Shown piece by piece: positions 47,500-60,500 of a DNA stretch of 64,000 nucleotides. Made by a program: the position numbers and the translations under genes. The notes below the pieces were generated by a model. It saw nothing but the letters and a program-made list of their open reading frames with translations, had not been told where the DNA came from and searched no databases. The stretch lies in the NCBI RefSeq assembly GCF_025766255.1, contig NW_026516733.1, forward strand, positions 124,001 through 188,000. The letters are read 5' to 3'. The stretch is from Zychaea mexicana. Lineage: Eukaryota > Mucoromycota > Mucoromycetes > Mucorales > Lichtheimiaceae. The number at the start of each line of letters is the position of its first letter. Positions within the stretch are counted from its first letter, which is position 1.

Positions 47500-48830
47500 A
47501 TGTTGCCTTCTCAATCTACACTTCGACTATGGAGGATAATTTCACGTAATGCACCACCACAATGGTCACAACAACAGCAACAACAACGCTTCTACCAATG
47601 GCGACACTTGAATAAGCACTTGCAACAACACCACCACCACCCCAACAGAGCAGCCAATTCACTTTCGACGACTACACGCCATGTCACTGCTGCCGTCCAA
47701 CAACAGCCGCAACAAAACCAACCACAACAACAACAGACACAACAAGAAAATCGAGGCACGAAATATAAACCTGTCACCGTCCCTACTTTGGCCGAATTAC
47801 CAAAACTATACAAAGACTTATCAAAGTCCAAACTAGCATGCTTGGTCGCGCTGACGACTATGTGCGGGTATGCCATGGCACCTGGCGCCGCCTCTGTTTC
47901 CACCTTGTTTTATACCACGGTCGGCACCACGCTATGCATTTCGTCCGCCAATGCCATTAACCAATGGATTGAAGTACCTTACGACGCACAGATGCTCAGA
48001 ACACGAAACCGAATTCTGGGCAGACGCCAACTGTCACCGTTCCATGCATTTTCGTTTGGTACCTTGACAGGTGCTGCTGGTGTGACCATGCTCAGTACCA
48101 TGGTCAACCCCTTGACAGCCGCTTTGGGTGCTGCCAACATTTTCCTGTATACATGTGTTTATACGCCCATGAAACGGTCCTCGATTGCAAATACCTGGGT
48201 AGGTGCCGTGGTGGGCGCTATCCCGCCCATGATGGGTTGGACGGCCATGACCAATGGCGTTGAACCGGGCGCTTGGGTTTTGGGTGCCATCTTGTATGCA
48301 TGGCAGTTTCCACATTTCAATGCCTTGGCTTGGAACTTGCGTGCGGATTATTCCAAGGCCGGATATCGCATGATGGCTGTCACGGATCCTAAATTGAACG
48401 CTCGTGTTTCTTTGCGTTATGCTTTGGCCATGGCCCCTCTCTGTTTGAGTATTCCGTATATGGGCTTAACAAGTTGGTGGTTTGCTCTGGATTCTTCTGC
48501 TGCGAATGCCGGTTTAATCTATGGTGCTTACAAGTTTTGGAGGGATAGGTAAGGAATCAATTGTTTATATGGAAACAGGGGGGCGCGATTTAACTTGTGT
48601 TTATATACTGATGGACGGATTACTCTTCTTCTTTTTATATGTACAGTAACGAAAAAACGGCACGACAGCTGTTTTTCGGAAGTATCATTTATTTACCGGT
48701 AATCATGTCGCTGATGATGGTGCACAAGGTGTATGATACGGACATGACACAATTACTATCCTGGGATGACAGTGACTTTGTTGACGAAGAAGTCTTTGAG
48801 TCACCACAACCTCAGCAAGTACAATCATGA
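47500..48830 (+). CDS. COX10: Protoheme IX farnesyltransferase, mitochondrial
   Basis: Two exons, 47500-48548 and 48647-48830, joined within a Ser codon (DR-S-NEKTARQLFF). The first 90 residues are Gln/His-rich and basic, a plausible mitochondrial presequence. The UbiA-type domain starts at LSKSKLACLVALTTMCGYAM and includes NAINQWIEVPYDAQMLRTRN (the Asp-rich prenyl-diphosphate motif of COX10), ILGRRQLSP, YTPMKRSSIANTWVG, GAIPPMMGW and YAWQFPHFNALAW. COX10 farnesylates haem b to haem O in the inner membrane, the first step towards haem A of cytochrome oxidase. The long poly-Gln leader is unusual. Confidence 0.95.
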
Positions 48831-48906
48831 AAAACAGCAACATATTTACAAGAAATATCAAATATATATATAATCATTTACATTGCACACACACATGTAA
48901 CTTTAA

Positions 48907-49792
48907 TTATGCACCCTTGTACTTGTAACGAGCTTTATCCAAATCAGCAATCTTGCCCTCGACTTGCACCATCATCCGTAATCCCAACAACATCAAACCC
49001 AATACAAGCAAGGGAACAGACCAAAAAGCAATTTCTAAGGTCGAGGTCTGCATGTCCAATAATGCAATGCAAGGTGAGACAATGCCTGCAAAGCCGGCCA
49101 AGGAAGCAGTGAGGATGTTCACCTGGCCTATGCCTCGTGAGGGTGTTGGTTCCTTAAGCCAGATGATCTCGAGGGCGGAGAGTTTACAGGTTGTTGCAAA
49201 AGTGTAGATGGATGTGTACAGGGAAACCATGCTCATCATGGCGGCAAACTCAGGAACGGGAATAAGGGAGGGGATAGGTTGTTGCATTAATGGCATGGGA
49301 ATTCGTGGTACTGATAAAACTTTGGATGTGGCGAGATCGTAGAAAAAGATGGCGTATCTATTTTTTTAAGAGTTGAGCAACTTAATATGACGCACACACA
49401 CAATATAGCATATCTTTCGTCTTCTTTCTTACATGGTGGATACGAGAATACCAATGACAATAATACCGCGCTATTATATATTGTGTGAGAGAAACAAGAC
49501 CTTTTACAAAGTTTTCATATGAGAAAAGGGGTCTACCTGGATTCCCAAGTTGGATTTTTCATTTTGTTCTCGAAGTTCATCAAGTAATCGTTCTTGTTCT
49601 AACATGTTCAACAATCGACATGAAGAAATGGGGCGTGCATTTATCTGCATGAGCTATTACTGTAATATAACGGTCTCGGAAAAGAAAAAGAACAACACAC
49701 AAGATCGAACCTTCTTCATCTAAAAACTCAGATTCGTCTTCTGGATGGGTTGTTGGTTTTTTGGACTGGAAACGACGCTGCAGACCTTCCAT
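48907..49792 (-). CDS. Small four-helix membrane protein of unknown function
   Basis: Four exons on the minus strand join in phase. They start MEGLQRRFQSKKPTTHPEDE, followed by FLDEEEQERLLDELREQNEK, RGIIVIGILVSTIYAIFFY (helix 1), MMSMVSLYTSIYTFATT (helix 2), ILTASLAGFAGIVSPCIALL (helix 3) and FWSVPLLVLGLMLLGLRMMV (helix 4), ending KARYKYKGA. The length is about 210 residues. The cytosolic acidic/amphipathic N terminus and four helices are clear. I do not recognise the family. It is convergent with COX10, 76 bp away. Confidence 0.7.
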
Positions 49793-50840
49793 ATTCTGTC
49801 AATAACAGGTGAAACGTGTGTCGCATATATAAAAAAAAAATGCTTCGAGAACCCCGCAAGGTTCAATGCGTTCTGTACCTCGGAAAAAGTTCTGGCAAAC
49901 GTCACATTGGTTCCGCATTAATTCGAATCATGCGTCCATCCTTGCCACTATAGTAGAGCTGCTGTTGTAAAATTAACACTTATATATACGCATCTATGAA
50001 GAAATCGATTGTATCTCCCGCACACAGAGTGGTAACACACTTTCCAGCCCGTCTGCTGAATACGCGGTACTGGTCGACTGTGACGCCATGGGCTGCTGTG
50101 AAATGAATATGTATGATCATAGCAATATATCATCTGCGCAGACGTTGCACATTTTGGGTGTACAAGGTAGACATAAAATTGTGGGCTTTATCAGTAACTA
50201 CTTTCTTTTTTTAAGTCATCGTTTCACAGACAATGCTGCTTTGAGCAGTACAAGAATTTGTGATAATATAAGCCATACAAGATGTACACTACATACTTGA
50301 CCAGGCAATGGAGAAGTCTATGATCCATATATTCAAACGTGATGTTAGCGAGTCTCTTATAAGCGATCACCGTATCTCTCGGAGCGCTCTACCACCTGAA
50401 CGATTCTCGCACACTTGTTGCCAAAACCATCATTTAACTCCTACTTGCTGGTTCGTCCGCACATCAGATGTGGAAGTAATGCCTGGATCGTCCCGTATTA
50501 AGCGAGGGATCATGTGCGCTGTCATAATTTGGAACCAACCTAGGGACAAAACTATTGACAAAAAAATAAACTGGCAAGACAAAGGACATTGTCGAACGGA
50601 AACAAGTACTTATCATCTTTTCAGTCAGGATAGTGCCGGAAATAGCCATGACAGGGCCAAAACGCATCAAATCAAATCTGTCAAGTTCAAAGGCACTAAT
50701 CAGAAAGTGTGCCTGAATCTCAAAACTTCAATGGTACGGCCAGATGTGTATGATGCAAAAAGACAAGGAGGAAAAAAAACGCGAAATAAGCAATGTGCAT
50801 TGGATTTTAAGTCATGTCTACTGCAGCGTGGTCCAGAATA
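49793..50840. other. Gene-free stretch
   Basis: A 195-codon plus frame (50308-50895) exists but has scattered Cys, Trp and His, no domain and poor codon regularity. I do not call it a gene. Confidence 0.4.
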
Positions 50841-51308
50841 TCAAACACTTTTTCGTTTTCGAATTAAAAAAAGGTTGGCTCGTCGTGAAGCTTGAAAAAC
50901 CTCAACCAATGATGATATGGTTTGTATGCAAACAAACTTGTTGAGGTAAAGGAATCGATAAATATAGTAGCATTTAACAAAGAAGATACTGTATACGAAC
51001 CCGTGGAAATGAAGGAAAGGGCAAAAAAAAGAAGGGATTCTATCATCACGGAGCAAAGAAACAATGAAGGGCAACAAAAAACGTTTCTCAGGGTCTATTT
51101 GGCCAGCTTTGTTTTGTCGGCATAAAACTTTGGGGATGGAGATCATAACAAAGAAGGCAAAAGTGCCCATTACTACTCCTGCTTGCAGAACACAGTTGTC
51201 GCTATCAGCAACAAAATAGTCGCCAGTCTCACGTGGTATATTAATAGTAGTGGTGGCCATCATGCAGGAGGACAGTAACGGCAATCTTCTCATCAAACGG
51301 AAGAGCAA
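50841..51308 (-). CDS. Doubtful small membrane protein
   Basis: The N-terminal part, from MMATTTINIPRETGDYF to NKAGQIDPEKR, looks coding and contains one hydrophobic helix (VLQAGVVMGTFAFFVMISI). The remaining frame (LLPFIVSLLRDD and beyond) looks like read-through of noncoding DNA. No family is recognised. It is divergent from the hypothetical gene at 51947. Confidence 0.25.
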   Translation of the reverse strand: MLFRLMRRLPLLSSCMMATTTINIPRETGDYFVADSDNCVLQAGVVMGTFAFFVMISIPKVLCRQNKAGQIDPEKRFLLPFIVSLLRDDRIPSFFCPFLHFHGFVYSIFFVKCYYIYRFLYLNKFVCIQTISSLVEVFQASRRANLFLIRKRKSV

Positions 51309-51946
51309 ACAGTCCAGTCATCTACCGGTGCAGCATACCCGGAGGACAAACAAGGGGTTATTAAAGCCGTCAGAACCATAGCATATCGTGCGCGACAAGA
51401 CCAGCAGGCATCTTCATTTGCTCCTCCATTGTCACCCACACACAGAAGAAAATTATTGGTGTGCCCAAACAGATCCCGGGTCTGTTGGAGCAGCAGCAGC
51501 AGGGATAGGCGTCGTCGTCCACTATGGAACAACAAGGACTCTCCATTTCCCCTGTCCTCGGTAAACGCCAGCGGTATACGACCAGTGAAGACGAAGGAAA
51601 TGTAGAGGAACAAGAACGACAAAATCGGGGTAAGAGAGAATCCCTCCGTCCCATATATACACACTTTCCTATATATCAATGGATTGTTTTTTTCTGTTCT
51701 GACATAGTATATTGGCTGTTTTCCTCTTCTTCAACATGTATCCATAATTATAGCATGTTATCGATACCGTTTGCAACATGAATGATACCGTTTCTTTGAT
51801 ACCTCCGTCAGTTAAAATGTGCGTCTAAGATATTTGATTTGATTAGCTGATATGTTTTGTTGCTACCACTTATTGTTGGCTACTATTCCGTATCCATATC
51901 TTTTAATATCATATGGTTGTCCATTCTTTTGCATGAGCCTCCGCAG

Positions 51947-52526
51947 ATGGCCAGAAAACTCATCTCCCATCAATACGAGGACCGTATGCTGGAGGACGAG
52001 TTAGAGGAATCAATCGCTGCAATGTATGATTATCTACGAAAAGGATCAGGAGGACGGGACTCAGATCTATGCATTGTCCAAGCGTAAGTAGCCCCAGCTA
52101 TTATAGATATGTATATTTATTCTATTGTTTCGTGCAACCTTTCTTACAATCGCTTTTGTAAACTGCTTCCTTTATCCATCTATATATGTATATAACAGAC
52201 GGATGGCTTTCTTGAGCGATCGGAGCACGCGCATCAGGGATCATCAACTGATCGTCATGACGAAAATGGTCGCTATGCATCGATACCAAGAACTCATTTG
52301 GAACTGGGAAGATATCTATGACGATTGCGCCTGCTTGGTCAATACACCCGTGGACGAAAATGATAGCGATCGTCACCAACCTCGTGTCGTCCACTTTGTG
52401 ATGAGTGCGAAGGAGCTAATCAATGATGGCATGTTGGAACTCCAGAGCAGCAGTGAACATTCAATCAAGTATTTTGTGATTGAAAGAAACAGAACCGTAC
52501 ATGTCGCCATTTTCTTTTTTTCCTGA
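51947..52526 (+). CDS. Hypothetical protein, two exons
   Basis: Exon 1 (51947-52083) encodes MARKLISHQYEDRMLEDELE, then IAAMYDYLRKGSGGRDSDLC. Exon 2 (52199-52526) continues RMAFLSDRSTRIRDHQLIVM and YQELIWNWEDIYDDCACLVN. Borders are GT...AG, phases agree, and the product is 154 residues, largely helical and charged, without membrane segments. A further upstream coding-looking exon (51524 to about 51630, MEQQGLSISPVLGKRQR) may belong but does not splice in phase in an obvious way. I do not recognise the family. Confidence 0.4.
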
Positions 52527-54160
52527 AGCATAACAGAAGAAAGTCAAGCTTAACATTAGAATCTAGCTTGATTTGTAGTAGTAATAGTAGAAGTAGTATG
52601 TAGCGACTCTTTCAGTTCGTTCATTGAAATATGATAAACATTTTGTGATAAATAATAGTGACACTACCTAGTATCAAATATCCAGTGTTTCTCGTTGGTA
52701 TGTACTAGTAATTTCGTTGATAAAATGCTAGGTTCTTTTCTTAAGTACATATGTAACTAGACTTATTGCTTACATAATACATCAATGGGACGAAGCTTGT
52801 TGCACTGGTTATTACGTCTGTATTATTATGATAGCATGCGTTTTAAGAACAAGCTACTGTAGACCAGATATGAAGGGACACGGGTGTGGTTTGTGCGACA
52901 ATCACGGACCATGCTTAGCAACTAACGACACTATCTCTACTATTTCGGTAATAGAAGTAAAAGCAACTATCATGCTAATTAAGTGGAATAGTGTACAATA
53001 TGCGTTGACACGCCACTCACTCGAAATAAGTTTGTACTCTCTCCCCTTCTTCTCCTCCCTGAACCGCTCCTCTCCTTTTTTCTTTTTTTTGCTCATTTCT
53101 TTTTGCACTCGTTCACTAACTGCTAAATGACCGAAGGTAAATTCTCTTTTCCCAATTGTAGAACAATTAAAACTTAATTTCAGTTTAACGTTTCTTTTTG
53201 TATAAGTCGGAGCGATCAAGACCAGCCATACTTGTCATTGGAGAATACCCGACTGGGAGAAACTACGTACTTGCACTGAATACAGTAGCCCACCACTTTA
53301 TATAGACGGTCTAAAATGGTAATAACTTAATAAACTAGAATATCCTTTTTCGTCATACGTATGGGCTGAATCGCATGTATTTACTAGAACAACTAAAACC
53401 AACAGTATTGTTTTTTTCTTTCTAGGTCGATCAAGGTGAGAAGAAAACCATAATAGTATATACACAAATAGAGTTGGAAACATAATTGTTTCAGTTCCGT
53501 AGTAGCTGTACAAAGGTCGGCCAAAGAGCCCAAATGTAAGTATGATGCATAACATTCGAGTTCGGACACAATGGAAAGGGAGTGAGGGCTCACAAATGGA
53601 GGGTTTTTATCAAAGTAGATGTTATCCTTGTTTGTGAAGCTACATGAAACAGGCCATGGATCGTTACGCGGTGTACGTAAAAAGGTCACATTGACTCTGA
53701 AAGTCAACAATACGAACCCGTCCAACTACTATAATGACTTTGGTGTCGGCAAACGTAAGTTTGAAAAGGACCAAGGAAGGGGTGAAACGGATCATGTGAG
53801 ACAGTCTAGTCAACAATGATGTTGTTATTGTTAGCAATAATATATCAAGTGAGTAAACAACCTCTTTTACTTTCTTGTATGTAGGTCTTCATCCAGTTTG
53901 GTTCAGTGAAAGTAAGTTACATACAAACTCACACGTTTGACATTGTGTTAAGCACACTAAAATGTAACTGCGCTCCTCTTTCTTATCCTTTTAGAGCACA
54001 CAAAGTGGGGTGAAGGTAATATTTAATATCTTTAATGTGCACTAATCTACATTTGTTTGTGCCAACAAGGCTGATCCACACAGCTAAAATAGATGCACTT
54101 GCTCCATTGGAAAGTCTTGATCCATTTCTCAACCAAGACCAAGCCTCGCTATCCATCAGT
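52527..54160. other. Gene-free stretch of 1.6 kb
   Basis: No motif-bearing frame. T-rich tracts at 53040-53100 and several ACTAGT-type palindromes. The end is the presumed promoter of the BTB gene. Confidence 0.4.
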
Positions 54161-55482
54161 ATGACCATCATCAAATCCGAGATCGACATTGTCCCCAGCG
54201 TCGTTGGACCTGGTCTGTCCCCCTTTGCCGACTATGCCAACTCGCCCGAGTTTTCCGACATTCGATTTTGTATCAAAGCAACAGGCACACTCTTTTATGG
54301 CCACAAAGCGATCCTGTCAGCCATGTCGCCATGGTTTAAAGCAATCTTCACAAGCGGTATGCGCGAATCCTACGAAAGCGTGATTGATATCGAAGGCGTG
54401 GATCCGGCCATCTTTTCAAGATTGTTACATTATTGTTATACGTTCAGCATGGATATTCAATCGGTCACAGACGCACAGGCTATTTTGAAGGCGGCAGATC
54501 AGTTCCAACTGACAAAGCTGCGGGACGAGGCACTTCGGTATATGCGGCAAGAAATCACGGAATCGAATATCTGGGATATTTGGGCATGGTCAGGTGGGTG
54601 TTTTCTTTTAATATTGTGAAGGAGGGTGAAAGAGTAAAAATACTAATATATAGTATGGTGATGAGACAGATATCTATGACTGTGATCGAACAAGATCGGC
54701 ATGCCTTCGATTCGTTTCAAATCACTTTGTCGATCTGATAAAGAATCCAGCATGGTTAAGGGCGCGACCGAACGTATTGAAAATGGCATTACAGATCGAT
54801 GAAGGCCTGATACCTAGTGAAGAAGTACTCTATGAAAGCGTGGTGTCTTGGGCGAAACATGGGATGATAAACAAGGCATTGCTGTTGCTTTCAGATGATG
54901 ATGACGATGACGATGACGATGACGAGGAAGTGGTAGTGGAAGAGACAGGCGTGGGAAATACGACTCCGAGTAACAGCAGTAGCAGTGCTTCTACTACTGT
55001 AGCAAAGACCAATGAGCACCATCATCACCGTTCACAGCAGCAGCAGCAACGACAACAACTACAAAAAGGACAGTTAAAAAAGACGGATGAGCTGGGTATA
55101 CAACATCAAGACCAAGACGAGGGTGACGATGATAACACTACTGGTGATGGATTATTCCTCGTCGATGATGGTGGTGGCATGGAAGATCGACGAGCTAATC
55201 TAGCCGAGATTCTGCAATATATTCGATTTCCTTTGATACAACCAACATTTCTTGTCAATGTAGTGGAAACGGATCCGTTTGTGATGGATTTACCTGGTGT
55301 TCGAGATTTAGTAAGTATCTATCATTATTCATACTTTATCCCATATTATGGGTAAACATTAACCCTTGAAAAATGTGTAGCTTTTTGAGGCGTACAGGCA
55401 CCATGCTGTGGGTGATGCAGTAGGGATCCTGGATAATGCATCCTTCAGGTGCAAACCTCGGCATATAAGAAGTGATGAATAA
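54161..55482 (+). CDS. BTB-BACK domain protein
   Basis: Three exons (54161-54593, 54670-55310, 55381-55482) give 391 residues. I chose MTIIKSEIDIV at 54161; an in-frame ATG at 54035 would add 42 residues without conserved features. The BTB domain reads FSDIRFCIKATGTLFYGHKA, ILSAMSPWFKAIFTSGMRES, IEGVDPAIFSRLLHYCYT, and AADQFQLTKLRDEALRYM. The BACK-like region (LRFVSNHFVDLIKNPAWL; LIPSEEVLYESVVSWAKHG) follows. Such proteins are usually substrate adaptors of CUL3 ubiquitin ligases. No Kelch repeats are present. The C terminus has a 110-residue insertion of poly-Asp, His and Gln between two BACK helices, ahead of EILQYIRFPLIQPTFLVN. Confidence 0.85.
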
Positions 55483-55577
55483 ATTCTATTTCCGCTGCTT
55501 CTCCTGCTGCCTTTTTCATATTTTTCATATTTCTCTTTTGGGGGAAGCGTGTGTGCGTGTGTGTGTGTATTGTTAGG

Positions 55578-57453
55578 ATGGCCGATTCCAGTAACAAACT
55601 AGTTGACACTGACTCGGCAACGCCATTACCTCAATCGTCGGCATCATATGGTTCCATTCCCGTTGCCAAGGACAATGCCGTGCAGAATCCCAACAATGGA
55701 GGTGTTCTTGAAGGACAGCAGCAACAACAGCAACGGCGGCGAAGAGAACGGGTACTGAAAAGAAATGGGAGGTGCATATCAGGAGGAGAAACAACTTAGT
55801 ATAGGGAGTGATTAAACATATATTATATGTATTGTATACATAGGGTGGTATCATCCCATTCCTTGCTGGTGTTATTTGCATCGTCATCGTGATAGGCGCA
55901 TTTTTCACGTACCTCTTTCTTTACCCAAACAAAGCTCCCAGAAAGCACAGGCAGCCAATGCTCAACAACGGCACGCACGCGTTTAATCCCACCATGATTC
56001 TCATATCTCTCGATGGTGTGGTAAACCATGACTTGGATTTGTTTTTGACACCTCATATGACAGAGATCGGTAAATACACATTGATGCATCTCTTTCACTT
56101 CATAACAGAGACAAAGAACAACGTTGATAAAGTAGAAGCTCGAGCTAATCATGCATGCGTGTATACACTTTTCAATCATAGCAAACGAGGGCGTACGTGC
56201 AAAGTGGATGACGCCATCTTTTCCGGTAATAAATTTTTTTAATTCACAAAACGGACCAGCACTTGGCTGATATGCGTGATGTTTGTTTTGCACATTGAAC
56301 GTGTGTATAGCCCATCACGTTCCCTAACCATTGGTCCCTGGTCACTGGCCTTTATCCAGAATCGCATGGCATTATCGGAAACATGTTTTACGACCCCGCA
56401 CTCAACGACTCGTTCAATTACAAGAGCCCTGCTCAAAGTTGGGATGCGAAATGGTGGGGTGGTGAGCCTGTAAGTTTCAACATCACCACCATCCCACTTT
56501 TATCACTATATTGTAACAAGATACACTAACGAATATTGGTACGGTGTTCTGATGAATAGATTTGGGTCACAGCTGTCCGCCAAGGCTTGCGATCCGGAGT
56601 GATCATGTGGCCAGGTTGTAGCACCATCTTCCAAGACAATCTACAGCCCAGTTTACAGATTCCATTTAACGACGATATGGCCTTTGACGAAAAAGTCGAT
56701 CGAGCCTTGACATGGCTTGACTTGCCCATCGAAGAACGGCCTCAATCAATCAACATCTATGTCCAACAAATCGACCAAGCCGGTCACCGATACGGACCTT
56801 ATGCCAATCAAACCTTATATCAATTACACAAAGCCGACCAAAGCATTGGTCGACTCGTGAAGGGGTTGGAAGCACGTAATTTGACCGAGATTGTCAACTT
56901 GATGGTCGTCAGCGACCATGGCATGTCTGCAACCGATGCCAAATCACGCACGATTTATTACGACGATGAATTTACCGAGGATGAAATGAGCCGTATTCGA
57001 AGCGTCGAAGGTGATCCATTATTACTGATTCGCCCCCACACTAACGATGATGATAGTGTGGATGTGCTCTACAAAGCATTTTTACGATTGAAACAAAAGA
57101 CCGGTGGCCATTTCCGTGTCTACAGACGTCAAGATATACCCGACCGATTCCATTTCAGAGACAATGTGCGAATTCCGCCGCTGTTGGTGTTGCCAGACAA
57201 TGAATGGATCATCACGACACGAAACAACCCTTGGATCTCACGTGGTGTGCATGGATATGATAATTTGGATGAGCAGTCGAGAGCTATCTTTGTTGGTCAA
57301 GGTCCATTCTTTTGGGAGGACCATGAAAAGGGAACCACGTTAGAACCTTTTTGGAACGTTGAGTTGTACTCCATGTTTACTCGTATATTGGATCTGGAGC
57401 CCGCAAGTAATAATGGTACATTGAAGGGATATTTGAAGGCCGAGGAGCTGTAG
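55578..57453 (+). CDS. ENPP-family nucleotide pyrophosphatase/phosphodiesterase
   Basis: The start is the ATG at 55578 ([12 protein letters not shown]), ahead of a Gln/Arg-rich cytosolic tail. One hydrophobic anchor follows ([20 protein letters not shown]), so it is a type II membrane protein. The catalytic domain has ILISLDGV (first metal Asp), WMTPSFP joined across an intron to [19 protein letters not shown] (the Thr nucleophile in ITFPNH), [11 protein letters not shown] (metal Asp and His), [11 protein letters not shown] (metal Asp-His) and GVHGYDN (metal His). All zinc-site residues of the alkaline-phosphatase-like ENPP fold are present. Substrates are nucleotides or phospholipids outside the cell or in the vacuole. 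The protein ends KGYLKAEEL and lacks the nuclease-like domain of animal ENPP1-3. Confidence 0.9.
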
Positions 57454-57598
57454 CAATAATAAACGGTCTCTATGTTATTTTTTTATCTATATATACAAAC
57501 TATGAGAGGGACAAAATGGTAGTAAATTGGAGCCATAAAACAGAGTTGTATTAAGCGAGTATTACTACTAAAAGGGTATATATATGTTTATAATGTTC

Positions 57599-60500
57599 TT
57601 AGTGTAGATTATTCCAGTTGACATCTTCATCTGCATCATCCCAACCCCAACCATTGCCTTCTTCGGTTTGTGCCATCGATAGAGAAGAGTTCGTTTTCTT
57701 CGATGTCGATTCTTTTTCTTTCTCTTGTTGAATATTAACTGGAGCAGGTTGCGCTGTATCCGTTTCTGAAGAAGCTTTGGAAGCCTGTTTGCCATGGACG
57801 ACGTTATCTAACTGCATCATGGATGGCTGTTGTTCCTCTTGATGTTCTTGCGGAATAGTGAGTGGTTCATTATCGTCGAGTCCCCATCCTTGCTCTTCTT
57901 CATCGTTCACGTCATCGAGTTGTAGCATAGACAGCGGTCTTGTCTTTTTCGGAACATCTCTCGACTTTTCGTCGTCGTCTGCTTTTCTTTCATTCTTATG
58001 TTCCTTGTTGTCGCTTTCTTGAGGGATTATGAGAGGCTCGTCATCATCGCCCCATCCTCCTTCTTCCTGTTCATCGTTATCGTCTAGCTCCATTGATAAG
58101 GAGGTCTTCTTTTTGGTAAGGTCCTTGGGTTGCTCTTGTGGAATAACCATTGGCTCGTCGTCATCATTGAAGCCCCAGCCATCTGCTGCTCCTGCATCGT
58201 GATCCATCATGGACAAAGAGCTCGTTGTCCTTGGCTGTTGTTGTTTCTTTTCATCTTCTCTTCTTTCTACGTGTTGTGAAGGGATAATTGGCTCGTCATC
58301 CCAACCCCATCCATCACCTCCTTCTTCCCCTTCATTGTTATCCTCCTGCGAAACCATGGCCAGGGAACTTGTCTTGGGGGTCAATGGCTTTTCGTCTTGT
58401 GGTTGTTGTTTCTGAGGGGTGAAAGGTGATGCTGACCGATGTTGCTCCACGGATGGCGATGGCGACGATGATGAGGTCGTAGTGGGCGAAAGCATGGATG
58501 GCGGCGGTGGACTAGTCGTCTGGATCTCTCGAATCATAGACGCCCGCAAATCCGTATCAGCAAACAGAGCACAGATCAAATGGATCAACTCTTTCTTCTC
58601 AAAAGTATACAACTCGCCACGTCGATAATGGTCCATGATATCACGCAAATTCATCTCGAGCATATCCTTCAAGAACCAAAACTTGCGCCAGCTAGGAACA
58701 CGCTGCATGACTTGAGGTTCTGTTGCCGGTTGTCCTTGACTAGAGTCAAATACGTCGACTAATTGAATCAGACTGTTTAAGCTTTGGGCAATCAAGTGGG
58801 AGTCGTCGGCACCAATATCTTGCAAATCTTCAATGTCGCCCATTAAATGTGTGAGGACACTATCCACTACGCGGCTCACCAAGTCAAAATAGACGCGTTC
58901 AGAGATTACGGTGCGGAGGGTTACGGCGTAGCTTCGTATTTGGTCGATTACTTGGGCAATAGCTTCGTCACAAGCTTGTTGTTGTTGACGGTTTTCGGCA
59001 ATCCCAACGAATTTTTTTGTCTTGTCGAGCGCCTTATGGAGGACACGGACCCATTGTGCCATAGCCAGCTCAAACCACGACTCGCCTAAAGTTCGTACAT
59101 TATCCACAGCGCCTTGTAATTTCTCACTCAAGTCTGTGGTGCCGTCGTTCTGGACAGTAGATACGAGGTCTTTTGTCAACGAGTTGGCCAACCAATAACA
59201 ATCGTTGCGAAAAACCAGCGCAGATTGTGGACTCGACAAGAACTGTGATCGATGGAATTGAGGCATGATGGCACGATACAAGTCGAGAAGATCATATACG
59301 ACACCAAGTAATCCGGTGACCGAGACAGGATGTGATCCTTGTTGTCGTAGGTTGTTGGCTTCCTTGACCGTATCAATTAGTAACAATGACAGCAGTTTGG
59401 GTGTTTGTGTGATTTGGTATTGTTGTAAAGTGTTGGTTTTCGTGTCCATGTCAACAATGTCTTCGACTTCGTATAGTTGACGTAGCATGACCCGACGACC
59501 TTCCAGTAATACTTTGTCGCGTCGTTTGGTCGCGAAATGACTATCCACATTGTCGACGTAGACCGTGATTGAGCTAGGCTCACCGTTATCGTCGCTCAAA
59601 AATCCATATTGTTGAATACAGTTGTGCTCCACTTCACGAACAGCATTGGCTACGCTGTCAAAAGTAGCGAGTTGAGCAGCAGAGGAAGGGATAGCGGGCG
59701 CAATGGCGTACTGGATCAATTGTTGGAAAATTTCGGGCAGGATCAAGTTACCAAACAGTCGTGTTTTCGTCTTGTCCACGAGTCCATCGAAGCATTGCTC
59801 TGAGATGAACTTAAGCATCGTGTCAATGTTGTGAAGCACAGCACAGGCGATATCCGCGTGACTATCCTCTCCATCATTTTGTCCATGTCGTTGCGAGTAC
59901 AGCGTGTTTCCTTGAATCGAGATATGTGCCGTGCTGCAATAATCGAAAAACGGTGTTACAATATTCTTCATTATGGAGCGCTTGAGATTGGCCATTTCTG
60001 CAGATAATATATCGAGCATATCGAAGCATTCGAAAATATCCAACAGCTGTGGATGTTTGCTGGCGGTGCCAGTAGGATAGACGCACATGGTCCGCGTGTT
60101 TTCTGGATCCGGTGTCGCAAATACAACTGCTTCTGCCATTTTGTCCTGCAGCGTCGTTACCAGTTTATCTCTGAGCTGTGTGTATTGTTCGCGTAATAAT
60201 CGTGTAACGGATTCGTTTTCTTTAGAAAGGTGTTCTTCTTCCTTGGACAAGGCATCGTGGATGGTCAAATATTGTCGTGTCACGTCTTGTACTGGCGTTG
60301 TTGGTGAACCCAAAAGCTGTTGTTCACAGTCATCCATTTCTTGAACCAGCCTTTGGATCCTTTCCAGCACTTGTATTTCGTTTTGATTTTGCGTCGTACG
60401 CCGTATCGTTTCTTGATACTTGTGCAAGACATCCGTGATCTTTTGTTGTTGCTCATGGTTGTTGGCAATAATACTGCTACCACCACCCAAGTTTTGGCAT

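Noticed and set aside
50308..50895. 195-codon plus-strand frame
   Set aside because: No domain, irregular composition and no splice context; opposite-strand frames are equally open.
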